Of a DNA stretch of 46,905 nt, positions 19,337 to 27,981 are shown piece after piece. The number at the start of each line of letters is the position of its first letter. The first letter of the stretch is position 1. A program made the position numbers and the translations under genes. This DNA is from Opitutia bacterium (GTDB lineage: Bacteria; Verrucomicrobiota; Verrucomicrobiia; Opitutales; Opitutaceae): positions 1-46,905 of the forward strand of contig JACRHS010000012.1 of NCBI GenBank assembly GCA_016217595.1, written 5' to 3'. The notes beneath the pieces were generated by a model. The model had not been told where the DNA came from and did no database searches. It saw only the letters and a list, made by a program, of their open reading frames with translations.

Positions 19337-19377
19337 GGGAAAAATCTAGGAGTGAAATCGCAGAAACGCGCGGAGCG

Positions 19378-19674
19378 TCAACGCGGTGGTTGGTAGAGAA
19401 TCCGGTCGACGAGGCAGGCAATGTAGGCATCGACCGGCGCGTCTTCCTTGAACGGTTGCGAGGCTTCGGCGCCTTCGGTGAAACCAACGATCGTGCCGAC
19501 ATTGGCCCCGAGTTGGTCGATGGCGATCACGCTGGAGCCCTTGGCCAGTGGCTGCATCGCGGCACCGGCGAATTGTTCGCGCGACAAGGGTTGTACGACC
19601 ACGAGCCGGCTACCTGAGTAGACGGACTCTTGTTGGGTCAGAGTGATGCGGCCGATGACGGTGCCAAGACGCAT
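19378..19674 (-). CDS. BMC-P pentameric shell protein (EutN/CcmL family), copy 1
   Basis: 98 residues with the EutN/CcmL start MRLGTVIGRITLTQQESVYS, the middle GSSVIAIDQLGANVGTIVGF and the closing PVDAYIACLVDRI strand. BMC-P proteins form pentamers that cap the vertices of the microcompartment shell. It is one of three copies in this operon, as reported for PVM-type loci, and differs clearly from the other two in sequence, so the copies are not recent duplicates. It lies 41 bp before the aldolase and 15 bp after the second BMC-P gene. Confidence 0.92.
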   Translation of the reverse strand: MRLGTVIGRITLTQQESVYSGSRLVVVQPLSREQFAGAAMQPLAKGSSVIAIDQLGANVGTIVGFTEGAEASQPFKEDAPVDAYIACLVDRILYQPPR

Positions 19675-19689
19675 GGGTAGGTGCGCGGG

Positions 19690-19953
19690 TTAGGTGGCCG
19701 GGTCGGCGATGCCGACGATGATATTGCGCAAAGGTGTGTGCGGATCGCCCACGACCTGACGCGTGGTGGCACCATCGGTCGACATAATCACCCGCTGGTG
19801 CAACGCCGCGCCCAGCGGATCGATGGCCAGCACCGGCGTGCCTTCTTCGCGGCCCTCGGCATCGAGCGGCTGGCAGATCACGGTGCGCCAGCCTGACATA
19901 CTCGGATGGCAGGCCGCAGCTACGATGGAGCCGTCGATGCGCGCGTATTGCAT
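19690..19953 (-). CDS. BMC-P pentameric shell protein (EutN/CcmL family), copy 2
   Basis: 87 residues from the ATG at 19953, starting MQYARIDGSIVAAACHPSMS. The ORF is open much further upstream only because it runs antiphase through the aldehyde dehydrogenase gene, so the start next to that gene's stop codon (11 bp away) is the sensible one. The family core PVLAIDPLGAALHQRVIMST and the closing NIIVGIAD strand are present. The His-Pro-Ser-Met region and the GWRTVICQPLD loop distinguish it from the other two copies. It should cap shell vertices together with, or in competition with, its paralogues. Confidence 0.9.
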   Translation of the reverse strand: MQYARIDGSIVAAACHPSMSGWRTVICQPLDAEGREEGTPVLAIDPLGAALHQRVIMSTDGATTRQVVGDPHTPLRNIIVGIADPAT

Positions 19954-19964
19954 GAGTACAGCGA

Positions 19965-21437
19965 TCAGTAGATGCGCAGGTTGTCGACCATCACGCAGCG
20001 GCGCGTGCGGGTGAACGTGCGCGGATTGGAAATGCCTTCGCCGGTCGTCGTGGCGATCGAGTAACTGAGGTAGCCTTCGCCGCCGAGGCCGAGGCCGGCA
20101 ACGCAGGGACCGTTCTTGATGAAGAGAGTGGTGTCGAGCGCGCGGGCCATCGCCGTCATATGGTCGACGTTGAGCGAATGGATGATCGAGGAATGCTTGT
20201 AGCCGTGCTCGGCGCGGGCGGCGGCGGCGATGCCTTCCTCGACGGTCTTCACGCGGACTATCGGGAGCATGGGCATCATCTGCTCTTCGATGACAAACGC
20301 GTGATTCGCGTCGGTCTCGGCGAAAAGCATGGGCGTATCTGCGGGAACTTCGATGCCGGCATGCCGGGCGAGCACGGCGGCGTCGGCGCCCACGAGCGCG
20401 CGGTTGAGCACCGGATGCGAACAGCCGCCGGCGTCGGGCTTCATGGTGAACGCGACCTGCGTGAGTTTGGCGAGCTGGGCGTCGTTGATGCGACGGGCAC
20501 CGGCGCGGGCCATCGACTCCATGAAGCGGTCGAAAATGCTGTTGAGGACAAAGACCTCTTTTTCGCCGATGCAGAGGAGGTTGTTGTCGAATGCGCCGCC
20601 TTGAATGATATTGCGCGCGGCTTTGTCGATGCAGCCGGTGCCGTCGACCAGCACAGGAGGATTGCCCGGGCCGGCGCAGATCGCGCGTTTGCCGGACTTC
20701 ATCGCCGCGGCGACGACGGCCGGGCCGCCGGTGACGCAAATCAGACGAACCTCGGGCGCTTTGCAGAGCGCGTCGAACGACTCGATGCTCGGCTTCTCGA
20801 TGCAGCAGACGAGATTTTCGATGCCGATCTCGGCGAAGATGGCTTCGTTGAAGGTCCGCACGGCAAGCGCGGCGGAACGGGCGCCGCCGGGATGCGCATT
20901 GAAAACAACGGAATTTCCCGCCGCGACCATGTTGACGATGTTGCCCGACAACGTGGGGATGGAATGCGTGACCGGCAGGATCGCCGCGACGACACCGTAG
21001 GGCGTGTATTCTTCGAGCGTGATTCCATGGTCACCGCTGCGGGCATCGGGTCGCAGCCATTCGACACCGGGCACGAGCTTCACGATTTGCAGCTTCTCGA
21101 CCTTGTGGGCGAGGCGGCCAATCTTGGTTTCCTCGAATTCGAACTTACCCCACGCCTCGGCATTTTTCGTGCAGAGCGTTTTGACGATCTCGATCACCTT
21201 GGCGCGGCCTTCGACGCCCTTGGCGCGCAGTTGCTCGAACGCGACCTGCGCGGCGCTGACGGCGCTGGGCGCATCGGGAAAGACGCCATAGCGGCGTCCA
21301 CCCGACGAGGTCACGATGGCCGGCGTGGCGCTGGGCGCAGACGCGGCAGGCGCGGCGGCGGGACGGCCGAAAGCGCGGACAACTTCTTCGACCACCGAGC
21401 GGACGAGGGCTTCGTCAATCTGAAGAGGAGCGGACAT
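19965..21437 (-). CDS. CoA-acylating aldehyde dehydrogenase of the BMC (PduP-like)
   Basis: 490 residues. An N-terminal amphipathic helix (LQIDEALVRSVVEEVVRAFG, 5-24) followed by an Ala/Pro linker (27-45) is the classic encapsulation peptide arrangement. The catalytic domain starts near 50. The nucleophile is Cys289 in GAFDNNLLCIGEKEV, matching PduP/EutE enzymes, and YTPYGVVAAILPVTHSIPT marks the cofactor region. It would convert L-lactaldehyde to lactyl-CoA with NAD+, working inside the shell with PduL. It sits between two BMC-P genes. Substrate assignment rests on the class II aldolase in the operon and the rhamnose genes nearby. Propionaldehyde or acetaldehyde cannot be excluded from sequence alone. 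Confidence 0.94.
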   Translation of the reverse strand: MSAPLQIDEALVRSVVEEVVRAFGRPAAAPAASAPSATPAIVTSSGGRRYGVFPDAPSAVSAAQVAFEQLRAKGVEGRAKVIEIVKTLCTKNAEAWGKFEFEETKIGRLAHKVEKLQIVKLVPGVEWLRPDARSGDHGITLEEYTPYGVVAAILPVTHSIPTLSGNIVNMVAAGNSVVFNAHPGGARSAALAVRTFNEAIFAEIGIENLVCCIEKPSIESFDALCKAPEVRLICVTGGPAVVAAAMKSGKRAICAGPGNPPVLVDGTGCIDKAARNIIQGGAFDNNLLCIGEKEVFVLNSIFDRFMESMARAGARRINDAQLAKLTQVAFTMKPDAGGCSHPVLNRALVGADAAVLARHAGIEVPADTPMLFAETDANHAFVIEEQMMPMLPIVRVKTVEEGIAAAARAEHGYKHSSIIHSLNVDHMTAMARALDTTLFIKNGPCVAGLGLGGEGYLSYSIATTTGEGISNPRTFTRTRRCVMVDNLRIY

Positions 21438-21477
21438 AACGAGGGAAGAGGAGTGACAGACGGGAAACTACCGGCGG

Positions 21478-21783
21478 TTACTGCGGATGGATGCGTTTGC
21501 CCAAGACCTCGACAGAATCGACGAGGCCCACGACAGCGGCATCGACCGGCAGGGTCTTCAAGCCCGCGCCCTGACGGGCGGAGCTGCCTTGGCAGAACAA
21601 CACCACGTCGCCGAGACCGGCGCCGAGCGTGTCGACCGAGACGATGGTATTGCTACCCGGGCGGAGTTGCGCGGGGTTGGCTTCGTCGACCAGGAGTGGA
21701 CGCAACAGGAGGAGCTTTCGGCCCCGCATGTTTTCGTCCTTCTTGGTGCAAACGATCGAGCCGATGACGCGGGCGAGGAACAT
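21478..21783 (-). CDS. BMC-P pentameric shell protein (EutN/CcmL family), copy 3
   Basis: 101 residues starting MFLARVIGSIVCTKKDENMR and containing LLLLRPLLVDE, IVSVDTLGAGLGDVVLFCQG and the closing VDAAVVGLVDSVEV strand. The SSAR region is typical of EutN/CcmL proteins and lies in the loop at the pentamer's outer edge. Unlike copies 1 and 2 it carries cysteines near the pore side (VLFCQGSSAR). It is located 40 bp before the aldehyde dehydrogenase gene and 69 bp after BMC-H copy 1. Confidence 0.93.
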   Translation of the reverse strand: MFLARVIGSIVCTKKDENMRGRKLLLLRPLLVDEANPAQLRPGSNTIVSVDTLGAGLGDVVLFCQGSSARQGAGLKTLPVDAAVVGLVDSVEVLGKRIHPQ

Positions 21784-21852
21784 GGCGCTACGCGCGGTTA
21801 AAAGTTACGAGGCGGACGAGGGACCGCAGACGCGCGAGGCGCGTCCGGCGGA

Positions 21853-22149
21853 TCATTTCTTGGCCGGAGCGGCCGGCTTGGGAAGGACGGCGGTGACGTC
21901 TTCGTGCGGGCGGGCGATCACCTGCACGCTGATGACTTCGCCGACGGCGCGCGCGGCGGTGGCACCGGCTTCGGTGGCGGCTTTGACCGCAGCGACATCA
22001 CCTGTGACAACGGCGGTGACGAGGGCGTTGCCGACCTGTTTCATCGGGCCGACGAGGGAGACGTTGGCGGATTTAAGCATCGCGTCGGTACCGGCGACGA
22101 GCGCGGTGATGCCGCGAGTTTCGAGAAGACCAAGGGCGAGTTGTGCCAT
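21853..22149 (-). CDS. BMC-H hexameric shell protein, copy 1 (altered pore loop)
   Basis: 98 residues from the ATG at 22149; a far-upstream ATG at 22296 lies within ackA and is rejected. The BMC fold is clear from [20 protein letters not shown] and [20 protein letters not shown]. The loop lining the hexamer pore reads KQVGNALV, whereas the common form is KIGSGLV, so two pore residues are replaced by Asn and Ala. The tail [10 protein letters not shown] is short, Pro-rich and basic. It forms the shell facets together with the other two BMC-H proteins. The gene follows ackA by 49 bp. Confidence 0.94.
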   Translation of the reverse strand: MAQLALGLLETRGITALVAGTDAMLKSANVSLVGPMKQVGNALVTAVVTGDVAAVKAATEAGATAARAVGEVISVQVIARPHEDVTAVLPKPAAPAKK

Positions 22150-22198
22150 GATGGTGGAGGAGTTGCGGGTTAAGGATTCAGGTTGAAAAATACGGGGC

Positions 22199-23386
22199 TC
22201 AGGCGTCGCGGCGGGCGGTGAGCAGGCGGGCGGTTTCGCGCGCGACGACGAGCTCTTCGTTGGCGGGGATGACGAGGATACGAGTGCGCGAACCATGGGC
22301 GGATAAATCGGTTTCGACCGGGGCGGAGGTGTTGCGGGTCACATCGAGCTCCAGACCGAGTTCGGTGAGGCCCTGACAGACGGCGGTGCGGAGCCAGGGA
22401 TTGTTCTCGCCGATGCCGGCGGTGAACACGAGGGCGTCGCAGCCGCCGAGTTCGAACAAGAATGCGCCGATCCAGTGGCGGATGCTGCGGACAAAAACGT
22501 CGAGCGCGAGTTTGGAGCGGGCGTTGCCGGCGTCGGCGGCGGTCTTGATGTCGCGGACGTCGTTGCTGACGCCGGAGAGACCGAGCAGGCCGCTTTCTTT
22601 GACCAGCTGGCGTTCGGCGTCGGCGAGCGACAACCCGAGGCGGCGCATCGCGCAGGGCAGGGCGCTGGAATCGAGATCGCCCACGCGGTTATTCTGCGGC
22701 AGGCCGGACTGCGGGCTGAGTCCCATGCTCGTGCCGATGGCGACACCGTTGCGAATCGCGGTGATCGAACTGGAGCCGCCGAGATGGCAGGAAATAACGC
22801 GCAGTGGCGCGCCAGCGATGGTTTGCGGGCCGTCCAGATAAAGCCGCCGTGCGGCTTGCGCGATGTCGTCGCGGCCGAGCAATTCGGCGGAGCGTTCGGC
22901 GACAAATTTGTGGCTGGCGCCGTGGAAACCGTAGCGGCGGATGCCAACGTTGTGCCATGCTTCAGGCACAGCGTAACGCTGGGCGGCGTCCGGCACCCAC
23001 TGATAAAACGCGGTCTCGAACAACGCCACGCGCGGCACCGAAGGGAAGCGTTCGCGGAAGATGCGCAGGCCCTCGGCGTAGGGCGGATTGTGGGCCGGCG
23101 CCAGGTCGGCGGTATCGCGCAGGGCCTGCTCGACGGCGGCATCGGCCAGTACACAGCCGGTGAGATCGCCGGCAAAAACGGTTTTGAAACCGATCGCATC
23201 GAGCGACTGCGGCGATTGCATGTGGCCGGCCGCGGCCAGCTCGTGCATCGCATGAGAGATGGCCTGGCTGTAATCCGTCACGCGCTCGCTGCCGCCGCGC
23301 GCGAGCAAGCGCGCCTGTTCGCCGGCAAGGGCGAAGAGCCGGTACTTGAACGACGTGGAGCCTAGATTGGCGACGAGGATGTGCAT
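22199..23386 (-). CDS. ackA: Acetate/propionate kinase of the BMC operon
   Basis: 395 residues from the ATG at 23386, which gives the usual start [18 protein letters not shown]. Signatures of the acetokinase family are [32 protein letters not shown] and [12 protein letters not shown]. The enzyme would transfer phosphate from an acyl-phosphate to ADP, here lactyl-phosphate produced by PduL, giving lactate and ATP. No terminal extension resembling an encapsulation peptide is visible, so it probably acts outside the shell, unlike the aldolase, dehydrogenase and PduL. It lies between two BMC-H genes. Butyrate kinase is excluded by the motifs. The exact acyl specificity is inferred. Confidence 0.92.
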   Translation of the reverse strand: MHILVANLGSTSFKYRLFALAGEQARLLARGGSERVTDYSQAISHAMHELAAAGHMQSPQSLDAIGFKTVFAGDLTGCVLADAAVEQALRDTADLAPAHNPPYAEGLRIFRERFPSVPRVALFETAFYQWVPDAAQRYAVPEAWHNVGIRRYGFHGASHKFVAERSAELLGRDDIAQAARRLYLDGPQTIAGAPLRVISCHLGGSSSITAIRNGVAIGTSMGLSPQSGLPQNNRVGDLDSSALPCAMRRLGLSLADAERQLVKESGLLGLSGVSNDVRDIKTAADAGNARSKLALDVFVRSIRHWIGAFLFELGGCDALVFTAGIGENNPWLRTAVCQGLTELGLELDVTRNTSAPVETDLSAHGSRTRILVIPANEELVVARETARLLTARRDA

Positions 23387-23446
23387 GCGTGACGGTGCGG
23401 GTGCCGCGAGCACCGGAGTACCCGCGGCGTGGAGACGATGGCGGAT

Positions 23447-23725
23447 TTAGGAAGCCCAGCGGCCGAGGCCGGCCAGGTCTTCATGCGGACGCGGAATCAC
23501 CTGAACGGCGATCACCTCACCGACCTGCTTGGCGGCTTCGGCGCCAGCGTCGACGGCGGCCTTGAGGGCGGCGACGTCACCGCGGAAGAACACCGCGACG
23601 TGACCGGAGCCGATTGTCTCGTAGCCCGTCATGGTGACGTTGGCCGCTTTGAGGGCGGCGTCTGCGGCCTCGAGGAGAGTGCAGAGGCCTTTGGTTTCAA
23701 TCATGCCGAGAGCTTCTTGAGCCAT
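23447..23725 (-). CDS. BMC-H hexameric shell protein, copy 2
   Basis: 92 residues, a minimal single-domain BMC-H protein with [20 protein letters not shown] at the start and [20 protein letters not shown] in the middle. Its pore loop is ETIGSGHV, the common IGSG form but followed by His instead of Leu. It forms hexagonal tiles of the shell. It lies 60 bp after ackA's upstream border and 44 bp downstream of BMC-H copy 3. Confidence 0.95.
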   Translation of the reverse strand: MAQEALGMIETKGLCTLLEAADAALKAANVTMTGYETIGSGHVAVFFRGDVAALKAAVDAGAEAAKQVGEVIAVQVIPRPHEDLAGLGRWAS

Positions 23726-23769
23726 GGGATTGGGAAATTGAGGATTATCGGTTGAGAGGGGAGGGCGGT

Positions 23770-24039
23770 TTAGACGCCGAACTGCTTGAGCAGATCAGCG
23801 TGCGGCCGGGCGATGACGTGGGCGCAAACGAGTTCGCCAACGCGTTTGGCGGCTTCGGCGCCGGCTTCGACGGCTGCTTTGACGGAGCCGATGTCGCCTT
23901 TGACGATGATGGTGACGAGACCGCCACCGATTTGGATTTGCTTGGCGATGGTGACGCCCGCCGCCTTGACCATGGCATCGCTGGCTTCAACGGAGCCGAC
24001 GTAGCCTTTGGTTTCGATCATTCCGAGGGATTCATTCAT
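23770..24039 (-). CDS. BMC-H hexameric shell protein, copy 3
   Basis: 89 residues from the ATG at 24039; an in-frame ATG at 24129 overlaps the 3' end of pduL and is rejected. It begins [20 protein letters not shown] and contains [20 protein letters not shown]. The pore loop is IQIGGGLV, differing from both sister copies. It is the second gene of the operon, 86 bp after pduL. Three BMC-H genes with three different pore loops and no double-domain BMC-T gene are visible in the operon. Confidence 0.95.
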   Translation of the reverse strand: MNESLGMIETKGYVGSVEASDAMVKAAGVTIAKQIQIGGGLVTIIVKGDIGSVKAAVEAGAEAAKRVGELVCAHVIARPHADLLKQFGV

Positions 24040-24125
24040 GGAAGAATGGAGCTGAGGATTGTGGGTTATTGGAAACGTTGCAGGTTGAGAAAAATGAGAT
24101 GCGAGATCGGCGCGCGGCGGGCGCT

Positions 24126-24803
24126 TCATACGATCAGTTCGCAGGGCGTGTCGGGACCGAGTCCGCAGGCGTTGCCTTCGTCGGTGTCGATGTGGACCTC
24201 CAGTTTGAAATCGGGCGAGATGCGCACGAGGACCTTTTCAAAGGTCATGCTGCAAGGTCCACCGATGCGCAGTTTCATGAAGTCGCCATTTTTTACCCCG
24301 TAGAACTGGGCGTCGTCGGGATGCATGTGCACGTGTGGGGCGGCGCGAATCACGCCCTCGGGCAGCTCAAGGAAGCCAGCCGGGCCCATGAGCATGCAGC
24401 CGGGCGAACCTTTGATGTTACCGGAAAGCGCCACGGGAATATCGAACCCGAGCGAGATCGCGTCGGTGTAGGCCAGCTCGATCTGGTTGAAATCGCGACA
24501 GGGGCCGAGAATCCGCAAATTGGATATCACCCGGCTACGCGGTCCGATGAGCGTGACGCTCTCTTGCGCGGCATATTGGCCGTTCTGGTAAAGCCATTTC
24601 ATCGGCCGCAGTTTGTAGCCTTTGCCGAAGAGGGTTTCCACCGCGGCGGGCGAAAGATGGCAATGCCGGGCACTGACGTTGACGACAAGTGGGTTGGGCG
24701 CGCGTACAGCCTTGGGCATCGGGCGTCCGAGGCGCGCATAAAGGAGGCGGCGGACAGCGTGCTCGATTTCAGCACGGTGTGGGGATGGAGGCGCGGGCAG
24801 CAT
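24126..24803 (-). CDS. pduL: Phosphate acyltransferase PduL with encapsulation peptide
   Basis: 225 residues from the ATG at 24803. The first 28 residues contain an amphipathic helix (SPHRAEIEHAVRRLLYARLG, 7-26) suited as an encapsulation peptide. The two PduL domains follow. Metal ligands are visible in VNVSARHCHLS (His47, His49) and PHVHMHPDDA (His157, 159, 161), and a later HID segment at 204. The enzyme swaps CoA for phosphate on the acyl group, regenerating CoA inside the shell and giving acyl-phosphate for AckA. It is the first gene of the operon, and the intergenic region upstream carries three 10-bp direct repeats. Confidence 0.94.
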   Translation of the reverse strand: MLPAPPSPHRAEIEHAVRRLLYARLGRPMPKAVRAPNPLVVNVSARHCHLSPAAVETLFGKGYKLRPMKWLYQNGQYAAQESVTLIGPRSRVISNLRILGPCRDFNQIELAYTDAISLGFDIPVALSGNIKGSPGCMLMGPAGFLELPEGVIRAAPHVHMHPDDAQFYGVKNGDFMKLRIGGPCSMTFEKVLVRISPDFKLEVHIDTDEGNACGLGPDTPCELIV

Positions 24804-24873
24804 GGCGATGGGGCGGAGCGTGGGGGCTTTTAGGGTAAACGCAAGAAAGAAAGTGCCCGCAAAAGAGCTAAAA

Positions 24874-24903
24874 AGACCAATAACTACCAATAACTATCAA
24901 TAA
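24874..24903 (-). promoter_or_regulatory. Candidate operator: three 10-bp direct repeats upstream of pduL
   Basis: Read on the minus strand the units are TTATTGATAG, TTATTGGTAG and TTATTGGTCT, ending 70 bp before the pduL start. The block TTGGTAGTTATTGG is the counterpart of TTGGTAGAAATTGG in the lutA/rhaB promoter (14980-14993). A consensus of W-W-W-TTG-R-Y-AG fits four of the five units in both places. The region is AT-rich against GC-rich surroundings, as expected of a promoter. It lies in the 174-bp gap between the exopolysaccharide and BMC operons. Confidence 0.5.
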
Positions 24904-24977
24904 ATTAGCAATGCTTTGTTATGCAGCGTGTAGTATGCGCTGAAAGGAAGTATGAAGAATGGGGTTGTGAGGTCTTG

Positions 24978-26480
24978 TTACCCCTTGGTTGCCGTTTCCT
25001 CGAAGTCGTTAAATTGCACGCACGTTGCCAATAATACACACGCGGTTAAGAGGATTGCAGGATTCTGGAATACGAATTCAAACCAAGCATGTCCCATGGT
25101 CAGGCCGAGGCCGAAGAGTAGGCAGATGCTGAGCGGATTATCCCAGAAAAAGTTTCGCACCAAGCGCATCACTAAAAAGATCGCTGCGGCCAATGGCAGA
25201 AGCATGCCCAACAAACCAAACTCGATGGGATATTGCACGATATCGTTATGGGCATACTCCCAGAGTATTTGATTTGGCAATAACTCGGCGTGCCGAAATT
25301 GATAGGTAGTAAACAGAAACACATAACTGCCGGCACCAGTACCCTTGACCCAATGATCTCCGAGCATTTCCAGCGAGGCTGAGGTCACTTTGGTGCGAGC
25401 CTTACCAGAGACATCTTCGCTAGAAAATGCCTGCGAAAACCGAGACCAAGCTTCGCCCGTGTTAAGTGCTTCCAGTCCCGTTTTCAGGAAGTAGCCGAAG
25501 AATATCACCAGAGAGATCATGATGATGGGCCGGCGCAGGGAGTTGGGACTGGTGATTTGTTGGTACAGAAAACCCGCAATTGCTCCGGTTAAAAACAGCA
25601 ACATCACCATCGTTGCACCGCGAGAATAGCTGATGAGAACATTGACCGCGATGAAGGTGGCAAAAAAGGTGAAGATGCCGGCCGGGTTAGACTTTTCCAG
25701 GCGCCGCAGGCCGCGGAGATAATACCAGCCGGCAAGACCGCAGGTCACGGCGAGGGTCAGATTGAGGTAAGCGCCAGCGTGGTTCTTGTAGATGAAGCTA
25801 GAGAAGAAGGACGGATTGGAAGACTCGTAGAACCAGAAGATTTTCCCATTGCCGAGGAGGCGTTGCATCAGACCGAAAAGCGCGAGCGCGACTCCATTGG
25901 CTGCGATAACGGTGAAGAGAATTTGCAGCGTACGCCGTCGCGTCACTCCGACCCAGAGCGCGCAAACGGTCAGCCATACCGACAGAAAAACAATCAGGCG
26001 CGCCCAAGGTCCTCCTTTGGCCATGGGAACGCTCACACCGGAGGGCAACCATCCTTTGTGATCAATGCCCTGCATCCACCAGACGCCGCGTTCGTTTTGC
26101 ACATACGTCCAAGCTGGATTCAACGCCTGACAAACGACGTAGAGTAAAAATGCGAGTCCGAGCCAAAAAATGGGGAAGTGCACCAGTTTGGGCCACATCA
26201 CGAGGCGGAAGCTGGTTTCGCCGGTGTGGTCTTCCGTGTACATGCGCGGAATCAATGCCACCATCATGCTAAGCACCGCGAGACCGAGACTCGTCCATTG
26301 CGACCAGAGATGCATGGTGCCGAGCGCCCACGGCAAAAAGATCAGATGCACTGAAACAAGAATGAGCAGTAGCTGCTCACGCGGGTGAATACTGAGCCGG
26401 CGCGTGCGCGCGCGAAACATTTCCAGCGGGCGCTGGCGACGGGCGAGTTCGTTATCAGGAGTCTGGCTGTGAGGATCCAC
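24978..26480 (-). CDS. O-antigen ligase/polymerase-like membrane protein
   Basis: 500 residues with about 12 membrane helices, starting with a cytosolic basic segment. A large extracytoplasmic loop late in the chain contains GTGAGSYVFLFTTYQF and YAHNDIVQYPIEFGLLGM, which fit the Wzy_C/O-antigen ligase pattern (Gly-rich turn, then His-Asn followed by an acidic residue and Gly). Such proteins polymerise or ligate polysaccharide units on undecaprenyl carriers at the outer face of the inner membrane. It is the last gene of a four-gene unit with a sugar-phosphate transferase, a GspB-like protein and an ExeA-like ATPase. The polysaccharide made is unknown. Confidence 0.85.
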   Translation of the reverse strand: MDPHSQTPDNELARRQRPLEMFRARTRRLSIHPREQLLLILVSVHLIFLPWALGTMHLWSQWTSLGLAVLSMMVALIPRMYTEDHTGETSFRLVMWPKLVHFPIFWLGLAFLLYVVCQALNPAWTYVQNERGVWWMQGIDHKGWLPSGVSVPMAKGGPWARLIVFLSVWLTVCALWVGVTRRRTLQILFTVIAANGVALALFGLMQRLLGNGKIFWFYESSNPSFFSSFIYKNHAGAYLNLTLAVTCGLAGWYYLRGLRRLEKSNPAGIFTFFATFIAVNVLISYSRGATMVMLLFLTGAIAGFLYQQITSPNSLRRPIIMISLVIFFGYFLKTGLEALNTGEAWSRFSQAFSSEDVSGKARTKVTSASLEMLGDHWVKGTGAGSYVFLFTTYQFRHAELLPNQILWEYAHNDIVQYPIEFGLLGMLLPLAAAIFLVMRLVRNFFWDNPLSICLLFGLGLTMGHAWFEFVFQNPAILLTACVLLATCVQFNDFEETATKG

Positions 26481-26564
26481 GAGCCTCTTTAATTGCGGTT
26501 TCCTCGTCTGGCGGAAAGCGGAAAGTTCTTAGCTGCGGTCAAAAACGTCAGCGATATCGCAACA

Positions 26565-27947
26565 TCAGCGTCCACCGCGCCCGAGCAGCGCCACGGGGAT
26601 AGTCGCGCACAAAATTTTGCAATCGAGCCAGAGCGACCACTGGTCGATGTAGGCGAGGTCCAGCCGCACCCAGTCCTCGAAGTCCGCGATATCGTTGCGT
26701 CCGCTGATCTGCCAGAGACAGGTCAGGCCAGGCCGTACGCTGAGGCGCCGGCGATGCGCATCGTCGGCAAACCGCCGCACTTCCTCCAAAGGGAGAGGGC
26801 GTGGGCCAACCAAGCTCATTTCGCCGCGCAACACGTTCCATAGTTGTGGTAGCTCGTCCAAACTATGTCGGCGGAGAATCCGACCCAGGGGCGTGACGCG
26901 CGGGTCGTGGGTCACTTTGAAAACCGGACCGCGCATTTCGTTTTGCGAAGCGAGTGCAGCTTGTTGTTGCTCGGCGTCAGCACGCATCGAGCGAAATTTG
27001 TACATGGTGAACGCACGCCCGTTCAGGCCGGCGCGCGGTTGGCGGTAGAGAATAGGTCCGGGGGAGGAGAGTCGCACCGCCAGCGCCACAGCCAGATAGA
27101 GCGGACTGAGCGCCGCCAACAATACTGTCGCGAGCAGATAATCGAGCACACGTTTGATGAAAAGGTGCGATGCCGGCGCGGCTTGCGCCCGATAGAAAAA
27201 CACCGCTTCGCCGCCCAGCTCGTCGACCTCCAGTCGATAAGGCGACGCCGTCAGCAATCCAGGGCGCAAGAGCAGTTCCACGCCTTCGCGCTCGCAGGCT
27301 GCCAGCAACGGCGAGACCAATGGCGACTCGATGCCTGCGAGGTTGACGATGACGAGATTGATGGCGTGAACATGCAGGAGCTCCGTTAGTTTTTCCGCCG
27401 ACAATTCACGTGGCGACAGATCGGCCACCGTTTCCAGGGCGGAGTGCTCAGATGCGGTCAACACGCTCTGCAAGCGTCGATTCTCCTCGGGTAACCCGAG
27501 CCAGAGCACGCGACGGCGTGACTGAGCTTGGGCCAGACGCGACGCTTCAATCCATGCCACCAGTTCGTGGCGAGAATAGACGAGTAATGCGCCTAGCGCA
27601 CCCACCATGATGACGACGGAGCGGGCGAATTGCTCACGGGTGAGAAACAGAATCAAAATTAGCGCCAGCACCAAAAACGTGGCGCCGCGCAGCACCCGCA
27701 GGACGACCATTAAGCGCGAGGGAATGCGGGCTGGTCGATAAAACCCCTGGCTGGCGAGCATCGCCGGCCCCAAGCCACCGACGGTCGGAAGCAGCCACAA
27801 ATATTTATCGAATGTTTCCAGCTCTGGCAGATCCAACCACGGAAACCGCGCGCGTGCCAAATATGCCAGCGTCAACGCTACGGCGAAGAGCGTGCCATCG
27901 GCGACCTGGAGCAGACGGACGCGGATTTGGCGGGTTTGGGCCAGCAT
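26565..27947 (-). CDS. Exopolysaccharide polyprenyl-phosphate glycosyl-1-phosphate transferase
   Basis: 460 residues from the ATG at 27947. The N-terminal half has four membrane helices and a nucleotide-fold-like middle part, as in WcaJ/WbaP-type initiating enzymes. The C-terminal catalytic domain begins after a further helix (KRVLDYLLATVLLAALSPLY) and shows the family motifs SPGPILYRQPRAGLNG, FTMYKFRSMRADAE, RRHSLDELPQLWNVLRGEM, VGPRPLP and PGLTCLWQISGRN. It would start repeat-unit synthesis by moving a sugar-1-phosphate from a UDP-sugar to undecaprenyl phosphate. It is 84 bp upstream of the ligase gene and 34 bp downstream of the GspB-like gene. Confidence 0.93.
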   Translation of the reverse strand: MLAQTRQIRVRLLQVADGTLFAVALTLAYLARARFPWLDLPELETFDKYLWLLPTVGGLGPAMLASQGFYRPARIPSRLMVVLRVLRGATFLVLALILILFLTREQFARSVVIMVGALGALLVYSRHELVAWIEASRLAQAQSRRRVLWLGLPEENRRLQSVLTASEHSALETVADLSPRELSAEKLTELLHVHAINLVIVNLAGIESPLVSPLLAACEREGVELLLRPGLLTASPYRLEVDELGGEAVFFYRAQAAPASHLFIKRVLDYLLATVLLAALSPLYLAVALAVRLSSPGPILYRQPRAGLNGRAFTMYKFRSMRADAEQQQAALASQNEMRGPVFKVTHDPRVTPLGRILRRHSLDELPQLWNVLRGEMSLVGPRPLPLEEVRRFADDAHRRRLSVRPGLTCLWQISGRNDIADFEDWVRLDLAYIDQWSLWLDCKILCATIPVALLGRGGR

Positions 27948-27981
27948 GGACGTGCGGGGAATGCGGGCTACACGGCAGTAT

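Noticed and set aside
24874..24906. Minimal CRISPR-like array
   Set aside because: The units are ten bases long with no spacers; they fit a tandem operator, not a CRISPR.
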